DNA of 64,000 nucleotides from Anaerolineaceae bacterium UBA6086 (GCA_002436005.1 DIXG01000088.1:17290-81289), one strand, 5' to 3'; numbered from the stretch's first letter, positions 45,184 to 53,714 are shown. The notes: a model not told the origin generated them from the sequence alone. Numbers and translations: made by a program.

Positions 45184-45837
45184 TTATTCCTCTTTGTCAT
45201 GGATCTCTAACCCCGATAATTGGTTGGAGAGATTAGAAATGCGCTTTTCAAGCTGCTGCTGGCGGTAACTGATGGTTACATCTGCCTGGGTGCGTTCGAT
45301 GATGCTGCGGGCAATATCGGTACGGCGGCGCAAACCATAGGTCAGGGCATCAGGGAAATCCATGGTGACCAGCTGGGCGTAGATGTCATCCATCACATCC
45401 AGCAGCCGTTCGACCTCCTGTGAGTGTCCTTCACGCATGATATCCATGATCCTGCGGCGCAGTTCGCCAACCACCTCCGACATGCCATTCAAATAAGTGG
45501 CAAATTCGACCTGCAGCTCTTCAGGAGCGGGCCAATCCCGGTTGAGGATGGTTGCCACGGTCAGATGTGCTTCGCAATACTCCTTGAGCGCATCCTGGGC
45601 ATAGCCTGAATAATACAGATCAGGATCCTGAGCCAGGCCTTCTCGCAGTGCCTGTGCCAGCAAATCTGCCTGTGCCAGGTGTTCAGCTGCCAGGGCGGCA
45701 TCTTCACGGTGAATGGCACGGATGGCTCGGGCGGCGTGACGCGTCAGGTCGCGGCTTTGTGAGAGGGCTTCGTCCCTGATCTTATTTTGCCGCTCGAAGG
45801 ACTCGCGGATGCGGTCGGACAGGTCTTCAAAATTCAT
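45184..45837 (-). CDS. Translin family protein
   Basis: This all-helical protein of 217 residues (start ATG 45837, eight bases after GGAG; a GTG three codons earlier overlaps the previous stop) carries the translin signature. The segment MSEVVGELRRRIMDIMREG is followed by VERLLDVMDDIYAQLVTMDF, PDALTYGLRRRTDIARSIIE and RTQADVTISYRQQQLEKRI. Eukaryotic translin/TRAX binds single-stranded nucleic acid and trims RNA; archaeal and bacterial relatives are poorly studied. The operon with ssb suggests a role in single-stranded DNA or RNA handling. Confidence 0.82.
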   Translation of the reverse strand: MNFEDLSDRIRESFERQNKIRDEALSQSRDLTRHAARAIRAIHREDAALAAEHLAQADLLAQALREGLAQDPDLYYSGYAQDALKEYCEAHLTVATILNRDWPAPEELQVEFATYLNGMSEVVGELRRRIMDIMREGHSQEVERLLDVMDDIYAQLVTMDFPDALTYGLRRRTDIARSIIERTQADVTISYRQQQLEKRISNLSNQLSGLEIHDKEE

Positions 45838-45842
45838 GATCT

Positions 45843-46148
45843 TCACTCCTCATTGGAGGTATTGGGCCGAAACAGGTCATCTGCCAGCGAGTGTGGTGTG
45901 GGAATGTTAATCTCGCCAAACTTGGTTTCGTAGCGGTTGAGATTTTCTGCCATCGCCCTCAGGAAAAGTTTTGCGGCTGTTGGCGACATCACCAACCTGG
46001 CATCCACTTCGGGTTTATTCCCGCCGGGCAGCAGCAACGAATAATCCAGGATGAATTCAGATGCTGTGTGCGAGATCCTGACAAAGTTGACATACTTTGG
46101 ATCCAGGTCTTCCGGCAGGTCAAGATTGGGGATGGGATTTTTGGCCAT
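45843..46148 (-). CDS. DUF3467 domain-containing protein
   Basis: This small protein of 101 residues has the DUF3467 pattern YVNFVRISHTASEFILDYSL, LVMSPTAAKLFLRAMAENLN and a terminal FGEI-like segment. The family has no known function. ATG 46148, with AGAGG seven bases upstream, is preferred to a GTG two codons earlier. It lies between ssb and the translin gene with gaps of 12 and 5 bases, so the three are certainly one transcript. Confidence 0.82.
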   Translation of the reverse strand: MAKNPIPNLDLPEDLDPKYVNFVRISHTASEFILDYSLLLPGGNKPEVDARLVMSPTAAKLFLRAMAENLNRYETKFGEINIPTPHSLADDLFRPNTSNEE

Positions 46149-46160
46149 GGTCACCCTCTT

Positions 46161-46583
46161 TTAGAAGGGAATCTCGTCGTCTTCACCACCGCCAGTGCTA
46201 TCGCCAAAGTCCTGTTCAATGCTTCCGCCGCCTCCGCTCCCGGAGGGCAGGAACCGGACGTTTTGGGCGTTCACTTCATAGGAAGCGCCTGATGTCCCGT
46301 CATTACGCTGAAAAACGCGCGGATTGCCGGTTTGTGGGTCTGGTCGCAGGCGGCCAATCACCAGCACAGGGCGGCCTTTGCTCAGGTATTGCTTGCAGGA
46401 TTCAGCCTGTGCGCCCCAAACCGAGACGCGAAACCAGGTGGTTTCGTCCACTTTTTGCCCAGCGTTGTTGGTATAAGAATTTGAAGTGGCGACAGAAAAA
46501 CTGGTGACAGCCTGTCCGCCTGGCGTGAACCGCATTTCAGGGTCGTTGCCTAAATATCCGACAATTATGATTTGTTGAAACAT
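46161..46583 (-). CDS. ssb: Single-stranded DNA-binding protein
   Basis: The OB fold begins FQQIIIVGYLGNDPEMRFTP and includes the typical TTWFRVSVWGAQAE and YLSKGRPVLVIGRL. A Gly/Ser-rich linker leads to the acidic tip DDEIPF, which binds partner proteins. At 140 residues it is a standard bacterial SSB. It is the first gene of an operon with DUF3467 and a translin-like protein. Confidence 0.95.
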   Translation of the reverse strand: MFQQIIIVGYLGNDPEMRFTPGGQAVTSFSVATSNSYTNNAGQKVDETTWFRVSVWGAQAESCKQYLSKGRPVLVIGRLRPDPQTGNPRVFQRNDGTSGASYEVNAQNVRFLPSGSGGGGSIEQDFGDSTGGGEDDEIPF

Positions 46584-46653
46584 GCTTTCTCCCTTCGTGC
46601 TTTGTGTGATAATTTTGACTGGCTTAATTTTACATCATTAACAACAGCTTGCG

Positions 46654-47625
46654 TTACCAATTGCTGGCATACCATTGGAGATAGAATTCCAGGTGGCTGG
46701 ACCAGTAGGATTCGGTATGTCCACCCGTGAAAAGGTACCAGTTGTGAGTAATTTGGAATTCATCCAACTGGGCTGCAAAGGCCTCTGCGCTTTGACGATC
46801 CTGATCGCTGCGTCCGATATCCACAAACACCTTTGGCAGGTCTTGCGGCGGCAGTTGGGTCAGCCATCCCCGAACTTTCCCACCATCAGCCTGAAACAAG
46901 GGCAGGCTATGTGCGCCGACTGCGCTGAATACCAGGGGGTATTCAAAACCAATGTGTACTGCCCAGGCAGCGCCCCGCGAAAGCCCGCCAATCGCGCGGA
47001 ATTCTCGCTCCGGCAGCGCTTGGTAGCGGGATTCAATCCAGGGCACCAGTTCCTCTATCAGCGCTTCGGGAAAGGCAGAGGTCTGCGGGGGAGACATTCG
47101 CTTTTCTTCTGGCAGCACAACGATGAAGGGTGGGATATGCCCTTCGGCGATCAGGGCGTTCATCTTTTCCACCAATCCCAACCGTACCCATTGTTCATTG
47201 TCACTCAGTAAACCGTGCAGCAAGTAGAGCACGGGGTATCGTGTTGCGGGGGAAGTGTGGTAACACGGTGGAAGGTAAACGCGATAGTTGAAGTCTGCTG
47301 CCAGGATTTGGCTCGAAAATGTGCCCATCTGGAGCGTTCCGCCAGTGGATAAGCAGTCTGGCGTGGGGGTAAAGGTAAAAGTGGCTTGCTGTTCTGGTGT
47401 GACACCTGGCGCTACGACACCTGGCGCTACGCCATCAGGCGCAGTGGCTGCCAAGAGGGTGGGCGTTTGGCTTGGCGTTTGTTCCAACGCAGTCGTTGGA
47501 GGGATTGTTGCGGTGGGCGATGCGGCGGGCTGACAGGCACCTAAGAGGAGAACCATCATGATCACAAGGATGATCCCGTGGTGAACATTAAGTTGGACTG
47601 GGGCAGCATCTTGACGTTTGTCCAT
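46654..47625 (-). CDS. Putative esterase lipoprotein (Fes/IroE-like alpha/beta hydrolase)
   Basis: The start at 47625 is chosen because the upstream reading frame runs antisense through a tRNA gene. The signal is MDKRQDA.. followed by IILVIMMVLLLGAC (Cys about residue 31), then a Thr/Ala/Pro linker. The hydrolase part has YRVYLPPCY, PVLYLLHG, the nucleophile Ser in IGGLSRGAAWA, and late Asp and His candidates (VDIGRSDQD, TGGHTESYW). It should be an extracellular serine esterase of the enterochelin-esterase/tributyrin-esterase group. Substrate unknown. Confidence 0.85.
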   Translation of the reverse strand: MDKRQDAAPVQLNVHHGIILVIMMVLLLGACQPAASPTATIPPTTALEQTPSQTPTLLAATAPDGVAPGVVAPGVTPEQQATFTFTPTPDCLSTGGTLQMGTFSSQILAADFNYRVYLPPCYHTSPATRYPVLYLLHGLLSDNEQWVRLGLVEKMNALIAEGHIPPFIVVLPEEKRMSPPQTSAFPEALIEELVPWIESRYQALPEREFRAIGGLSRGAAWAVHIGFEYPLVFSAVGAHSLPLFQADGGKVRGWLTQLPPQDLPKVFVDIGRSDQDRQSAEAFAAQLDEFQITHNWYLFTGGHTESYWSSHLEFYLQWYASNW

Positions 47626-47640
47626 ACTTCGGATTATACT
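47611..47640 (+). promoter_or_regulatory. Promoter of tRNA-Pro
   Basis: TTGACG (47611-47616), 18 bases, TATACT (47635-47640). The expected start is two to three bases before the tRNA. It lies across the 5' end of the divergent esterase gene. Confidence 0.7.
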
Positions 47641-47649
47641 CTTATCTGC

Positions 47650-47723
47650 CGGGGTGTAGCGCAGACGGCTAGCGCGCCGCGTTTGGGACGCGGAGGTCGG
47701 CGGTTCAAGTCCGCCCACCCCGA
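47650..47723 (+). tRNA. tRNA-Pro (anticodon TGG)
   Basis: All four arms pair: acceptor CGGGGTG/CACCCCG, D stem GCGC/GCGC, anticodon stem CCGCG/CGCGG with loop TTTGGGA (anticodon at 47684-47686), and T stem GGCGG/CCGCC with loop TTCAAGT. The C1-G72 end and the TGG anticodon identify proline. The discriminator base is A. The next bases are CCT, so a full CCA end is not encoded. Confidence 0.97.
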
Positions 47724-47818
47724 CCTGCTGCATGAATGGGAAGGTGAATGGTTTTTAAACGACGTTCTCCTTGCCATTTTTTAATCACTTTTACACCTCG
47801 GTTCATAAGGATGACTCA

Positions 47819-48544
47819 TTGTCCAAACCATTTCTTTCCATCATCATCCCGGCGCACAACGAGGCGCAGCGTCTGCCGCCCACGCTTGAAAAGATCAACG
47901 CGTTCCTGGCTCAGCAAGCATATACCGCTGAGGTGATTGTGGTGGAAAACGGCAGCAGCGACCAAACCCTGGCGATCGCTCAATCCTTTACCGACCAGAT
48001 GCCCAATTTACGCGTTTTCTCTGAAGCAAGGCGTGGGAAGGGGCTGGCAGTGCAACGCGGCATGCTGGAAGCCCAGGGCGAATTTCGCTTCCTGTGCGAT
48101 GCCGATCTTTCCATGCCAATTGATCAGATCAACCGCTTTTTACCCCCGACGCTCGCTGTAGTGGATGTGGCGATTGGTTCCCGTGAGGTGGCAGGGGCAA
48201 AACGCTATGATGAACCTGCCTATCGCCATCTGATCGGCCGGATCTTCAACACGATGGTGCGCTGGCTGGTTCTGCCTGGCTTGCAGGATACGCAGTGCGG
48301 CTTTAAATGTTTCCGGGGCGAAGTGGCTGAGGTCGTCTTCCCTTTGCAGACGCTGGATGGGATGTCCTTTGACGCTGAAGTGCTCTTCATTGCACGAAAG
48401 ATGGGGTTTGATGTGCAGGAAGTGGCGATTGACTGGTATTTCAACCCGGATAGCCGCGTACGGCTGGTGCAGGATTCGCTGCGCATGGGCTGGGATCTGC
48501 TCACGATCCGTTGGAATGCGCTGCGGGGGCGCTATGGTGCCTAG
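47819..48544 (+). CDS. Family 2 glycosyltransferase, dolichyl/polyprenyl-phosphate glucosyltransferase-like
   Basis: The TTG start at 47819 has AAGGA seven bases upstream and gives MSKPFLSIIIPAHNEAQRLP; an earlier TTG would add 16 unlikely residues. The GT-A fold shows VIVVENGSSDQT, RRGKGLAVQRGML, the metal-binding DADLSMP and LQDTQCGFKCFRGEVAE. The last pattern is typical of enzymes that move glucose to polyprenyl phosphate. No C-terminal membrane helices are present. It overlaps the rnhB start by 11 bases. Confidence 0.85.
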   Translation: MSKPFLSIIIPAHNEAQRLPPTLEKINAFLAQQAYTAEVIVVENGSSDQTLAIAQSFTDQMPNLRVFSEARRGKGLAVQRGMLEAQGEFRFLCDADLSMPIDQINRFLPPTLAVVDVAIGSREVAGAKRYDEPAYRHLIGRIFNTMVRWLVLPGLQDTQCGFKCFRGEVAEVVFPLQTLDGMSFDAEVLFIARKMGFDVQEVAIDWYFNPDSRVRLVQDSLRMGWDLLTIRWNALRGRYGA

Positions 48545-49223
48545 GCACAAGTTTGACCTTTCTTTGCTCCCTGAAAACCCTGATTTAACCTTTGAACAGC
48601 GCCTGTGGAGGATGGGCGTCCGGTTTGTTGCAGGTGTGGACGAGGCGGGGCGCGGTGCCCTGGCGGGTCCGGTGGTTGCGGGCGCGGTGGTGCTGCCGTG
48701 GGAGGATGATTGCCTGATTGAGAATCTGGAAGGTGTGCGCGATTCCAAGGTGATGACCGCCAAAGCACGTACCCATTGGGCTGAGGTGATCAAGGCGATA
48801 GCGTTAGCCTTGGGTGTGGGGTTTGCCTCAGCGCAGGAAATTGACCGGATGGGCATCCTGCCCGCCACGCGCCTGGCAGCAGTCAGGGCTCTGGCAAAAT
48901 TGGATTTGAGCGTGGAGCATGTGCTGATCGACTATCTTATCCTGCCCGAGATTGAGATCCCGCAGACGCCGTTGGTGAAGGGCGACGCCCGATCATTGTC
49001 GATTGCCTGTGCGTCTGTTTTGGCAAAGACGGCGCGGGATGCTGTTTTGGTTGAGATGGAAAAAACCTACCCGGGGTATGGCTTTGCCAGCCACAAAGGT
49101 TACGCCACCGAGGCGCACCGGAAGGCGATTGCCGCGCTGGGTCCCTGTGAGCAGCATCGCTGCACCTTTTCCCCGGTCTGTGACTATTATTCCCTCTTCC
49201 CGCCTGAAAGTTCGTGTTCTTGA
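48534..49223 (+). CDS. rnhB: Ribonuclease HII
   Basis: The start at 48534 lies inside the end of the preceding gene. The catalytic motif GVDEAGRGALAGPVVAGAV contains the Asp-Glu pair. LIDYLILPEI supplies the third acidic residue and SIACASVLAKTARDAVL the fourth region, and the family tail YGFASHKGYATEAH is present. The enzyme removes ribonucleotides from DNA and RNA primers. The 229-residue length is normal. Confidence 0.95.
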   Translation: MVPRHKFDLSLLPENPDLTFEQRLWRMGVRFVAGVDEAGRGALAGPVVAGAVVLPWEDDCLIENLEGVRDSKVMTAKARTHWAEVIKAIALALGVGFASAQEIDRMGILPATRLAAVRALAKLDLSVEHVLIDYLILPEIEIPQTPLVKGDARSLSIACASVLAKTARDAVLVEMEKTYPGYGFASHKGYATEAHRKAIAALGPCEQHRCTFSPVCDYYSLFPPESSCS

Positions 49224-49275
49224 GTTGTTGCTGATATTGGACTTTGGTCCACCCTTCAGAGGGAGGGCTATTTTT

Positions 49276-49820
49276 GGACTGCGGGCTTTAGCCCGCCCTT
49301 GCCTGCAATGATTTTGTCGGTCAGTTGTCGAGAATCAAAAAAAGGTCAAGAAACTGCGGACTAAAGTCCGCACTCCGTTAGGAGAGAAATTAACGGGGTA
49401 GGGGTGAATTTTCACACTCAGGATATATTTTTCCTTTGGACTACGGGCTTTAGCCCGCCCTTGCCTGCAATGATTTTGTCGGTCAGTTGAGGAGAATCAA
49501 GAAAAGGATTAAAAATACTGCGGACTAAAGTCCGCACTCCGTTAAGAGAGAAATTAATGGGGTAGGGGCAAATATACACACTCAGGATATTTTTTTAGTT
49601 GGACTGCGGGCTTTAGCCCGCCCTAGCCTGCAATGATTCTATTGTTCAAATGATAAGAATCGAAAAGTGTGATCAAAATAATGTGGACTGACACCTGCCC
49701 TATCGGGCGTGGTGCAGGGTCCGCACTCCGTTAGGAGAGAAATTAACGGGGTAGGGGTGAATTTTCACACTCAGGATATATTTTTCCTTTGGACTGCGGG
49801 CTTTAGCCCGCATCCTGGCT
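49276..49820. repeat. About 165-bp repeat block with paired palindromes, three copies plus a fragment
   Basis: Units start at 49276, 49438, 49601 and 49791. Each complete unit has GCGGGCTTTAGCCCGC near its start and GCGGACTAAAGTCCGC about 90 bases later, linked by well conserved sequence (GTTAGGAGAGAAATTAACGG and similar). The unit at 49601 is longer: about 30 bases with their own inverted repeat replace the AAA centre of the second palindrome. The last unit stops after the first palindrome. The block fills the gap between the convergent rnhB and nadE genes. It contains no gene. Confidence 0.9.
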
Positions 49821-49828
49821 TGCTGTTC

Positions 49829-50650
49829 TTAGGTTCCCCAATCGCGCAGATATAAGAAGTCATAACCGATCGTGCGCTGTGAGAGCTTGGCAATGGGCGG
49901 CATGATGCGTTTGAAGTGATTCATACGCACCAGGCGCAGCACCCGGTCCACAAAAGCCCGTTCGAAGCCCTCCGCCACGCAGGCTTCCGGGCTGTAACGC
50001 TGGTCCACCAGCAGGTAAAGAAGCTGATCAACCGCTTCATAGGTGAATCCCAGTTCGCCCTCATCCGTCTGTCCATCCCACAGGTCCGCCGAAGGCGCTT
50101 TTTCGAGGATTTTTTCCGGTATGCCCAGTCCCCGTGCCAGCTGGCGCACCTGGGTTTTATACAGGTCGCCAATCGGCTGCAGTGCGGCGGCAGAATCGCC
50201 ATAGACCGTGGAATAACCGAGCAGCATCTCGGTCTTGTTGCTGGTGCCCATCACGAGCCCGTTAAATGCGACCGACTGGTCATACAGCACGATCATGCGC
50301 ATGCGCGCCATGATATTGCCGGCGCGTAATTTTGTCATATCCTCGAAGCGGTTGATGAGCGGTTCAGCCATGGGCGTGATGTCCACCGTGAGGGATTGCA
50401 CTCCCAGGGCGTCAATCATCAGCTGTGCGTCATCCAGTGTCTCTTGCGGTGAGGTTTTGTAGGGCATGCGCATTGCCAGCACGTTTTCTGGTCCCAGCGC
50501 CCTGGCTGAAAGGTAGAGGCTGACGGCAGAATCGAGCCCGCCGGAGAGACCCATCAAGGTTTTGCTAAAGCCCACCCGGTTCAATTCGGTCTTGATAAAC
50601 CCGGTCAGGATTTTTATTGCCAGTTGGGGGTTAATGGTCAGGTTACTCAT
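49829..50650 (-). CDS. nadE: NAD(+) synthase, synthetase subunit
   Basis: The ATG at 50650 overlaps the end of the upstream amidase gene by 8 bases. The PP-loop GLSGGLDSAVS, VMGTSNKTEMLLGY, YGDSAAALQPIGDLYKTQV and KAPSADLWDGQTDEGELG are the conserved NadE blocks. It adenylates and amidates nicotinic acid adenine dinucleotide to NAD. At 273 residues it is the free-standing form without an amidase domain; the partner amidase is encoded directly upstream. Confidence 0.93.
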   Translation of the reverse strand: MSNLTINPQLAIKILTGFIKTELNRVGFSKTLMGLSGGLDSAVSLYLSARALGPENVLAMRMPYKTSPQETLDDAQLMIDALGVQSLTVDITPMAEPLINRFEDMTKLRAGNIMARMRMIVLYDQSVAFNGLVMGTSNKTEMLLGYSTVYGDSAAALQPIGDLYKTQVRQLARGLGIPEKILEKAPSADLWDGQTDEGELGFTYEAVDQLLYLLVDQRYSPEACVAEGFERAFVDRVLRLVRMNHFKRIMPPIAKLSQRTIGYDFLYLRDWGT

Positions 50651-51497
50651 TGTTGCCCAAGATCCTTTCCAGCTCACGCTGAACCAGGTTGGTACGTTCG
50701 TCTCGCAAGATCGGCAGCCTTGCACGGGTGCGGTTCAATTGGTCGAGGTCAATTTCAGCCACTGAGAGGTCGGTGGCAAAATCGGGCGCCCGCACGACCA
50801 GTTTTCCGTCGGGGTCAAAGATGGTGGATCCACCCCAAAAGTTAAGCCCGTCCTCATAACCTACACGGTTGGCATGGGCAACGAAGTTGGTGAACAACCC
50901 CGCATAAGCCCGGTTGGTGTGTTCCACCCATTCCGAGCTGCTCAGGCGTGGGTCTGCGTTCAGACCCCTCCCCGGGGAAGCGGAGGTGAAGTACAGGATA
51001 TCAGCGCCATCCAGCCACAGCAGGTATGGCAGGGAAGCATGCCAGAAATCCTCACAGATCAACATGCCGACCCGTCCAAAGCGGGTCTCAAAAGCCTGAA
51101 CGGAATCGCCCCAGGCAAAAAAGCGCCCTTCATCAAACATGCCATAGGTGGGTAAGTAGACCTTGTTGTGGATGTGCAGAATTTCACCCTGCGAGAGGTA
51201 GGCGGCTGCGATGTAAAACCGATGGCGTCGGTCTTCGTGCACGAAGCCAATGATCAGGTCCATTTCCTGGCTGGCTTGCAGCAGCTCACTGAAGACGGGG
51301 TCTTTCTGGTGTGGGCGCAGGGCAGCTGTCACCGCTAAATCCTGCAGGGCATAGCCTGTCAGTGAAAGCTCGGGGAAGATCAGCAAATCTGCTTCCTGCG
51401 CCCGGGCTTCTTTGATAATTGCTAAATGCGTTTCAAGGTTGGCATGCACATCGCCCAGTTTGGTGTTGAATTGTGCCAGACCGATTTTCATTTTCAT
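50643..51497 (-). CDS. Nitrilase-family amidase, probable glutaminase partner of NadE
   Basis: MKMKIGLAQFNTKLGDV starts the carbon-nitrogen hydrolase fold. The triad is Glu43 (FPELSLTG), Lys in HNKVYLPTYGMFDE, and Cys in LICEDFWHASLP. The KVYLPTYGMFDEGRFF and ICEDFW blocks resemble the N-terminal domain of glutamine-dependent NAD synthetases. It would release ammonia from glutamine for the overlapping NadE. The start is uncertain among closely spaced ATGs at 51497 and 51491; ribosome sites are weak. Confidence 0.87.
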   Translation of the reverse strand: MKMKIGLAQFNTKLGDVHANLETHLAIIKEARAQEADLLIFPELSLTGYALQDLAVTAALRPHQKDPVFSELLQASQEMDLIIGFVHEDRRHRFYIAAAYLSQGEILHIHNKVYLPTYGMFDEGRFFAWGDSVQAFETRFGRVGMLICEDFWHASLPYLLWLDGADILYFTSASPGRGLNADPRLSSSEWVEHTNRAYAGLFTNFVAHANRVGYEDGLNFWGGSTIFDPDGKLVVRAPDFATDLSVAEIDLDQLNRTRARLPILRDERTNLVQRELERILGNNE

Positions 51498-51644
51498 TGT
51501 TTTGCTCTTAGCTCTGTTAGCCGATTGATCATGCTTTATTTTACTTGTTTTTCTATAGTTCATCCAAGCTCTCACAGTGCCATTAGGTCACGTGTATAAT
51601 TGTGCCAGGACGTGTTTTATCGTTCCTACCTGACCAATTATGAG

Positions 51645-52151
51645 ATGAGCCATCTTTTTGAAATGAACGATTCCATAAATTCCGATTCCAGCTGGACGAT
51701 TCAAACTGCTGTTTGGCGAGATTTTGCTGAACTGAACCAGCTTGAAAAGACCTGTTTCAGCGTGGGAGACCACTGGCCGTTTTGGGATTTGCTTGGCGCG
51801 CTAGCCCTGCCAGGGTTGGTGCGACTGAAGGCAGTTGCCAGCGGAAAAATGGTGGGTTTCATCGGGGCGGAAAGGGATGCCTTACGGCGGCGCGGTTGGG
51901 TGACGACACTGGCGGTCCTGCCGGCGTATCAGCGGCAGGGGATTGCCCGGGCGCTGTTGACGCAGTGTGAGGTGGAACTGGGGATGCCTGTAGTTCGGTT
52001 GAGTGTGCGCGCCTCAAACGCCCCCGCCATCAGTCTATATCAATCTGCCGGATATGCTCTGGTGGATCAGTGGAAAAAATATTACGTGGGGGGTGAAACA
52101 GCACTCATTTTTGAAAAGAAATTAGATTTAGCCCGGAATGACGGTGGATAA
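51645..52151 (+). CDS. GNAT N-acetyltransferase, RimI-like
   Basis: The acetyl-CoA loop LPAYQRQGIARALL and the terminal VRASNAPAISLYQSAGYALVDQWKKYY are typical of RimI-type protein acetyltransferases. The middle has GWVTTLAVLPAY (beta strand 4). The start is not certain: ATG 51645 is about 40 bases after a TATAAT at 51595-51600, and no strong ribosome site is visible. The substrate is unknown; N-terminal amino groups of proteins are likely by family. Confidence 0.78.
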   Translation: MSHLFEMNDSINSDSSWTIQTAVWRDFAELNQLEKTCFSVGDHWPFWDLLGALALPGLVRLKAVASGKMVGFIGAERDALRRRGWVTTLAVLPAYQRQGIARALLTQCEVELGMPVVRLSVRASNAPAISLYQSAGYALVDQWKKYYVGGETALIFEKKLDLARNDGG

Positions 52152-52275
52152 GATACAATCATTTCACATTTGAGATGCAGCGCAAAAACCAAATTTGTAC
52201 ACCATGTGGGAAGGGCAACACAGACCCGTGCAAGGTGGACGGATGAGATAACAAAGGAAGGTAAGTGAGAGATCG

Positions 52276-52980
52276 ATGCTGGAAATGATTGCTTTTGATG
52301 CAGATGATACCCTCTGGCACAATGAAGTACATTACCGGGATACTCAGGCACAATTTTTGCATATACTCAGCCCTTGGGCTAAGCCGGAACGGGTTAACGC
52401 GGTGCTCAATGAAATAGAGATGGGCAATCTGGCTTTGTATGGCTATGGCGTCAAAGCTTTCACACTGTCGATGCTCGAAACGGCTGTGAAGGTTTCAGGT
52501 GCGCGCATCGAGGGGGAAGCGGTCGGTCAAATTCTTGCTCTTGGACGAGATATGCTCCAGCAAGAAGTCACCCTTCTACCCGGTGTTGAGGAAACGCTTA
52601 ACATTCTTGCAAACGATTATCCCCTGATGGTGATCACCAAGGGGGACATTCTTGATCAGACCAACAAGGTGAAACGCTCTGGCTTGGAGCATTATTTTCG
52701 CCGGGTTGAGGTGGTCAGCGATAAAACACCACTCACCTATCAAGAGGTACTTTCAAAAAACCAGATTGACCCTGCCAGGTTTGTAATGGTTGGAAATTCC
52801 ATCCGATCGGATGTCCTGCCGGTGTTGGCGCTGGGTGGAAGTGCAGTCCACATTCCTGCTGACACGACCTGGGAACATGAAATGGTCAGCGATTTTGATG
52901 ACGCTCAGGACGGATTCTATACCCTGAACACAATGAAAGAACTGCCGGAATTGCTTACCCGGTTAGTGTCAACAATCTGA
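52276..52980 (+). CDS. HAD family hydrolase
   Basis: The first HAD motif is AFDADDTLW, motif II is MVITKGD, motif III Lys is in VVSDKTPLTY, and motif IV is VMVGNSIRSDV. The helical cap (about 18-95) is of the C1 type. At 234 residues it resembles YjjG/Gph-type cytoplasmic phosphatases for small phosphate esters. No neighbour points to a specific substrate. Confidence 0.85.
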   Translation: MLEMIAFDADDTLWHNEVHYRDTQAQFLHILSPWAKPERVNAVLNEIEMGNLALYGYGVKAFTLSMLETAVKVSGARIEGEAVGQILALGRDMLQQEVTLLPGVEETLNILANDYPLMVITKGDILDQTNKVKRSGLEHYFRRVEVVSDKTPLTYQEVLSKNQIDPARFVMVGNSIRSDVLPVLALGGSAVHIPADTTWEHEMVSDFDDAQDGFYTLNTMKELPELLTRLVSTI

Positions 52981-53055
52981 TGATGCCCTGGGCGTCGTTA
53001 AAAAACGAAACCTGAATGATCAAACCGAATGATTAATTGAATTGGAATTAGGCAT

Positions 53056-53712
53056 ATGACGAAAGACTCCCGAAAGATAAATGAACGCATGCTGTGGGAC
53101 AACATCGCACGCAGCTACGATCAAAAAGTGATGCTGACCTATGAAGATGCTTATCGCCAGACCGTTGAAGCAATATTAGAAGAGGTGAACAGCACCTCTT
53201 GCGTGCTGGACGTGGGGTGCGGTACTGGGATCATTGCCATGGAGATTGTGCCAGAGGTGAACCAGGTGATTGGCATTGACCTCTCTCCTAAGATGATTGC
53301 ACAGGCACGAAAGAAAGCCCTTAAGATGGCGTTGGAGAATGTGACATTTGATGAGGGGGATGGCTATGCCACAGACTTTGATTCGGGCAGTTTCGATGTT
53401 GTCATTCTGGCGAACCTGCTGCATGTCGTTGCAGAACCTGCTGCGGTGGTGCGTGAAGCACACCGGCTCCTGGCGCCTGGCGGCATCCTGCTGACGGTGA
53501 CAGATTGCATGGGCGAACCCTTACCCCCAAAAATGTGGCTGAACTTGATTGAGCTACGCTTGATGAAGCTCTTTGGCAGGATCAAGTATTTCTCTTTTTT
53601 CCGGAAATCTTACCTGAAGGCGCTGTTGGAAGAGCAGGGGTTCAGCGTTGAAAAAGAGGCGGAGTTCCATCCTGCCCCAGTTAATTATTATCTCACCGGG
53701 AGAAAAGGATAA
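53056..53712 (+). CDS. Class I SAM-dependent methyltransferase
   Basis: Motif I is VLDVGCGTGIIAMEI, motif post-I is QVIGIDLSPKMIAQA, and the later segment VVREAHRLLAPGGILLTV is the usual post-motif helix and strand. It resembles UbiE/COQ5-type small-molecule methyltransferases. The start has no strong ribosome site. It ends two bases before the DUF2779 gene and is probably cotranscribed with it. Confidence 0.82.
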   Translation: MTKDSRKINERMLWDNIARSYDQKVMLTYEDAYRQTVEAILEEVNSTSCVLDVGCGTGIIAMEIVPEVNQVIGIDLSPKMIAQARKKALKMALENVTFDEGDGYATDFDSGSFDVVILANLLHVVAEPAAVVREAHRLLAPGGILLTVTDCMGEPLPPKMWLNLIELRLMKLFGRIKYFSFFRKSYLKALLEEQGFSVEKEAEFHPAPVNYYLTGRKG

Positions 53713-53714
53713 AA

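Noticed and set aside
47626..47733. N-terminal extension of the esterase reading frame (GGLEPPTSASQTRRASRLRYTP-like)
   Set aside because: This is the antisense translation of the tRNA-Pro gene, a common false extension. The real protein starts downstream at 47625.
48140..48868. Leftward open frame across the GT2 and rnhB genes
   Set aside because: Shadow of two well-supported genes on the other strand.
49276..49820. CRISPR array
   Set aside because: The unit is about 165 bp and conserved throughout, with no short repeat and unique spacers, and no cas genes are nearby.
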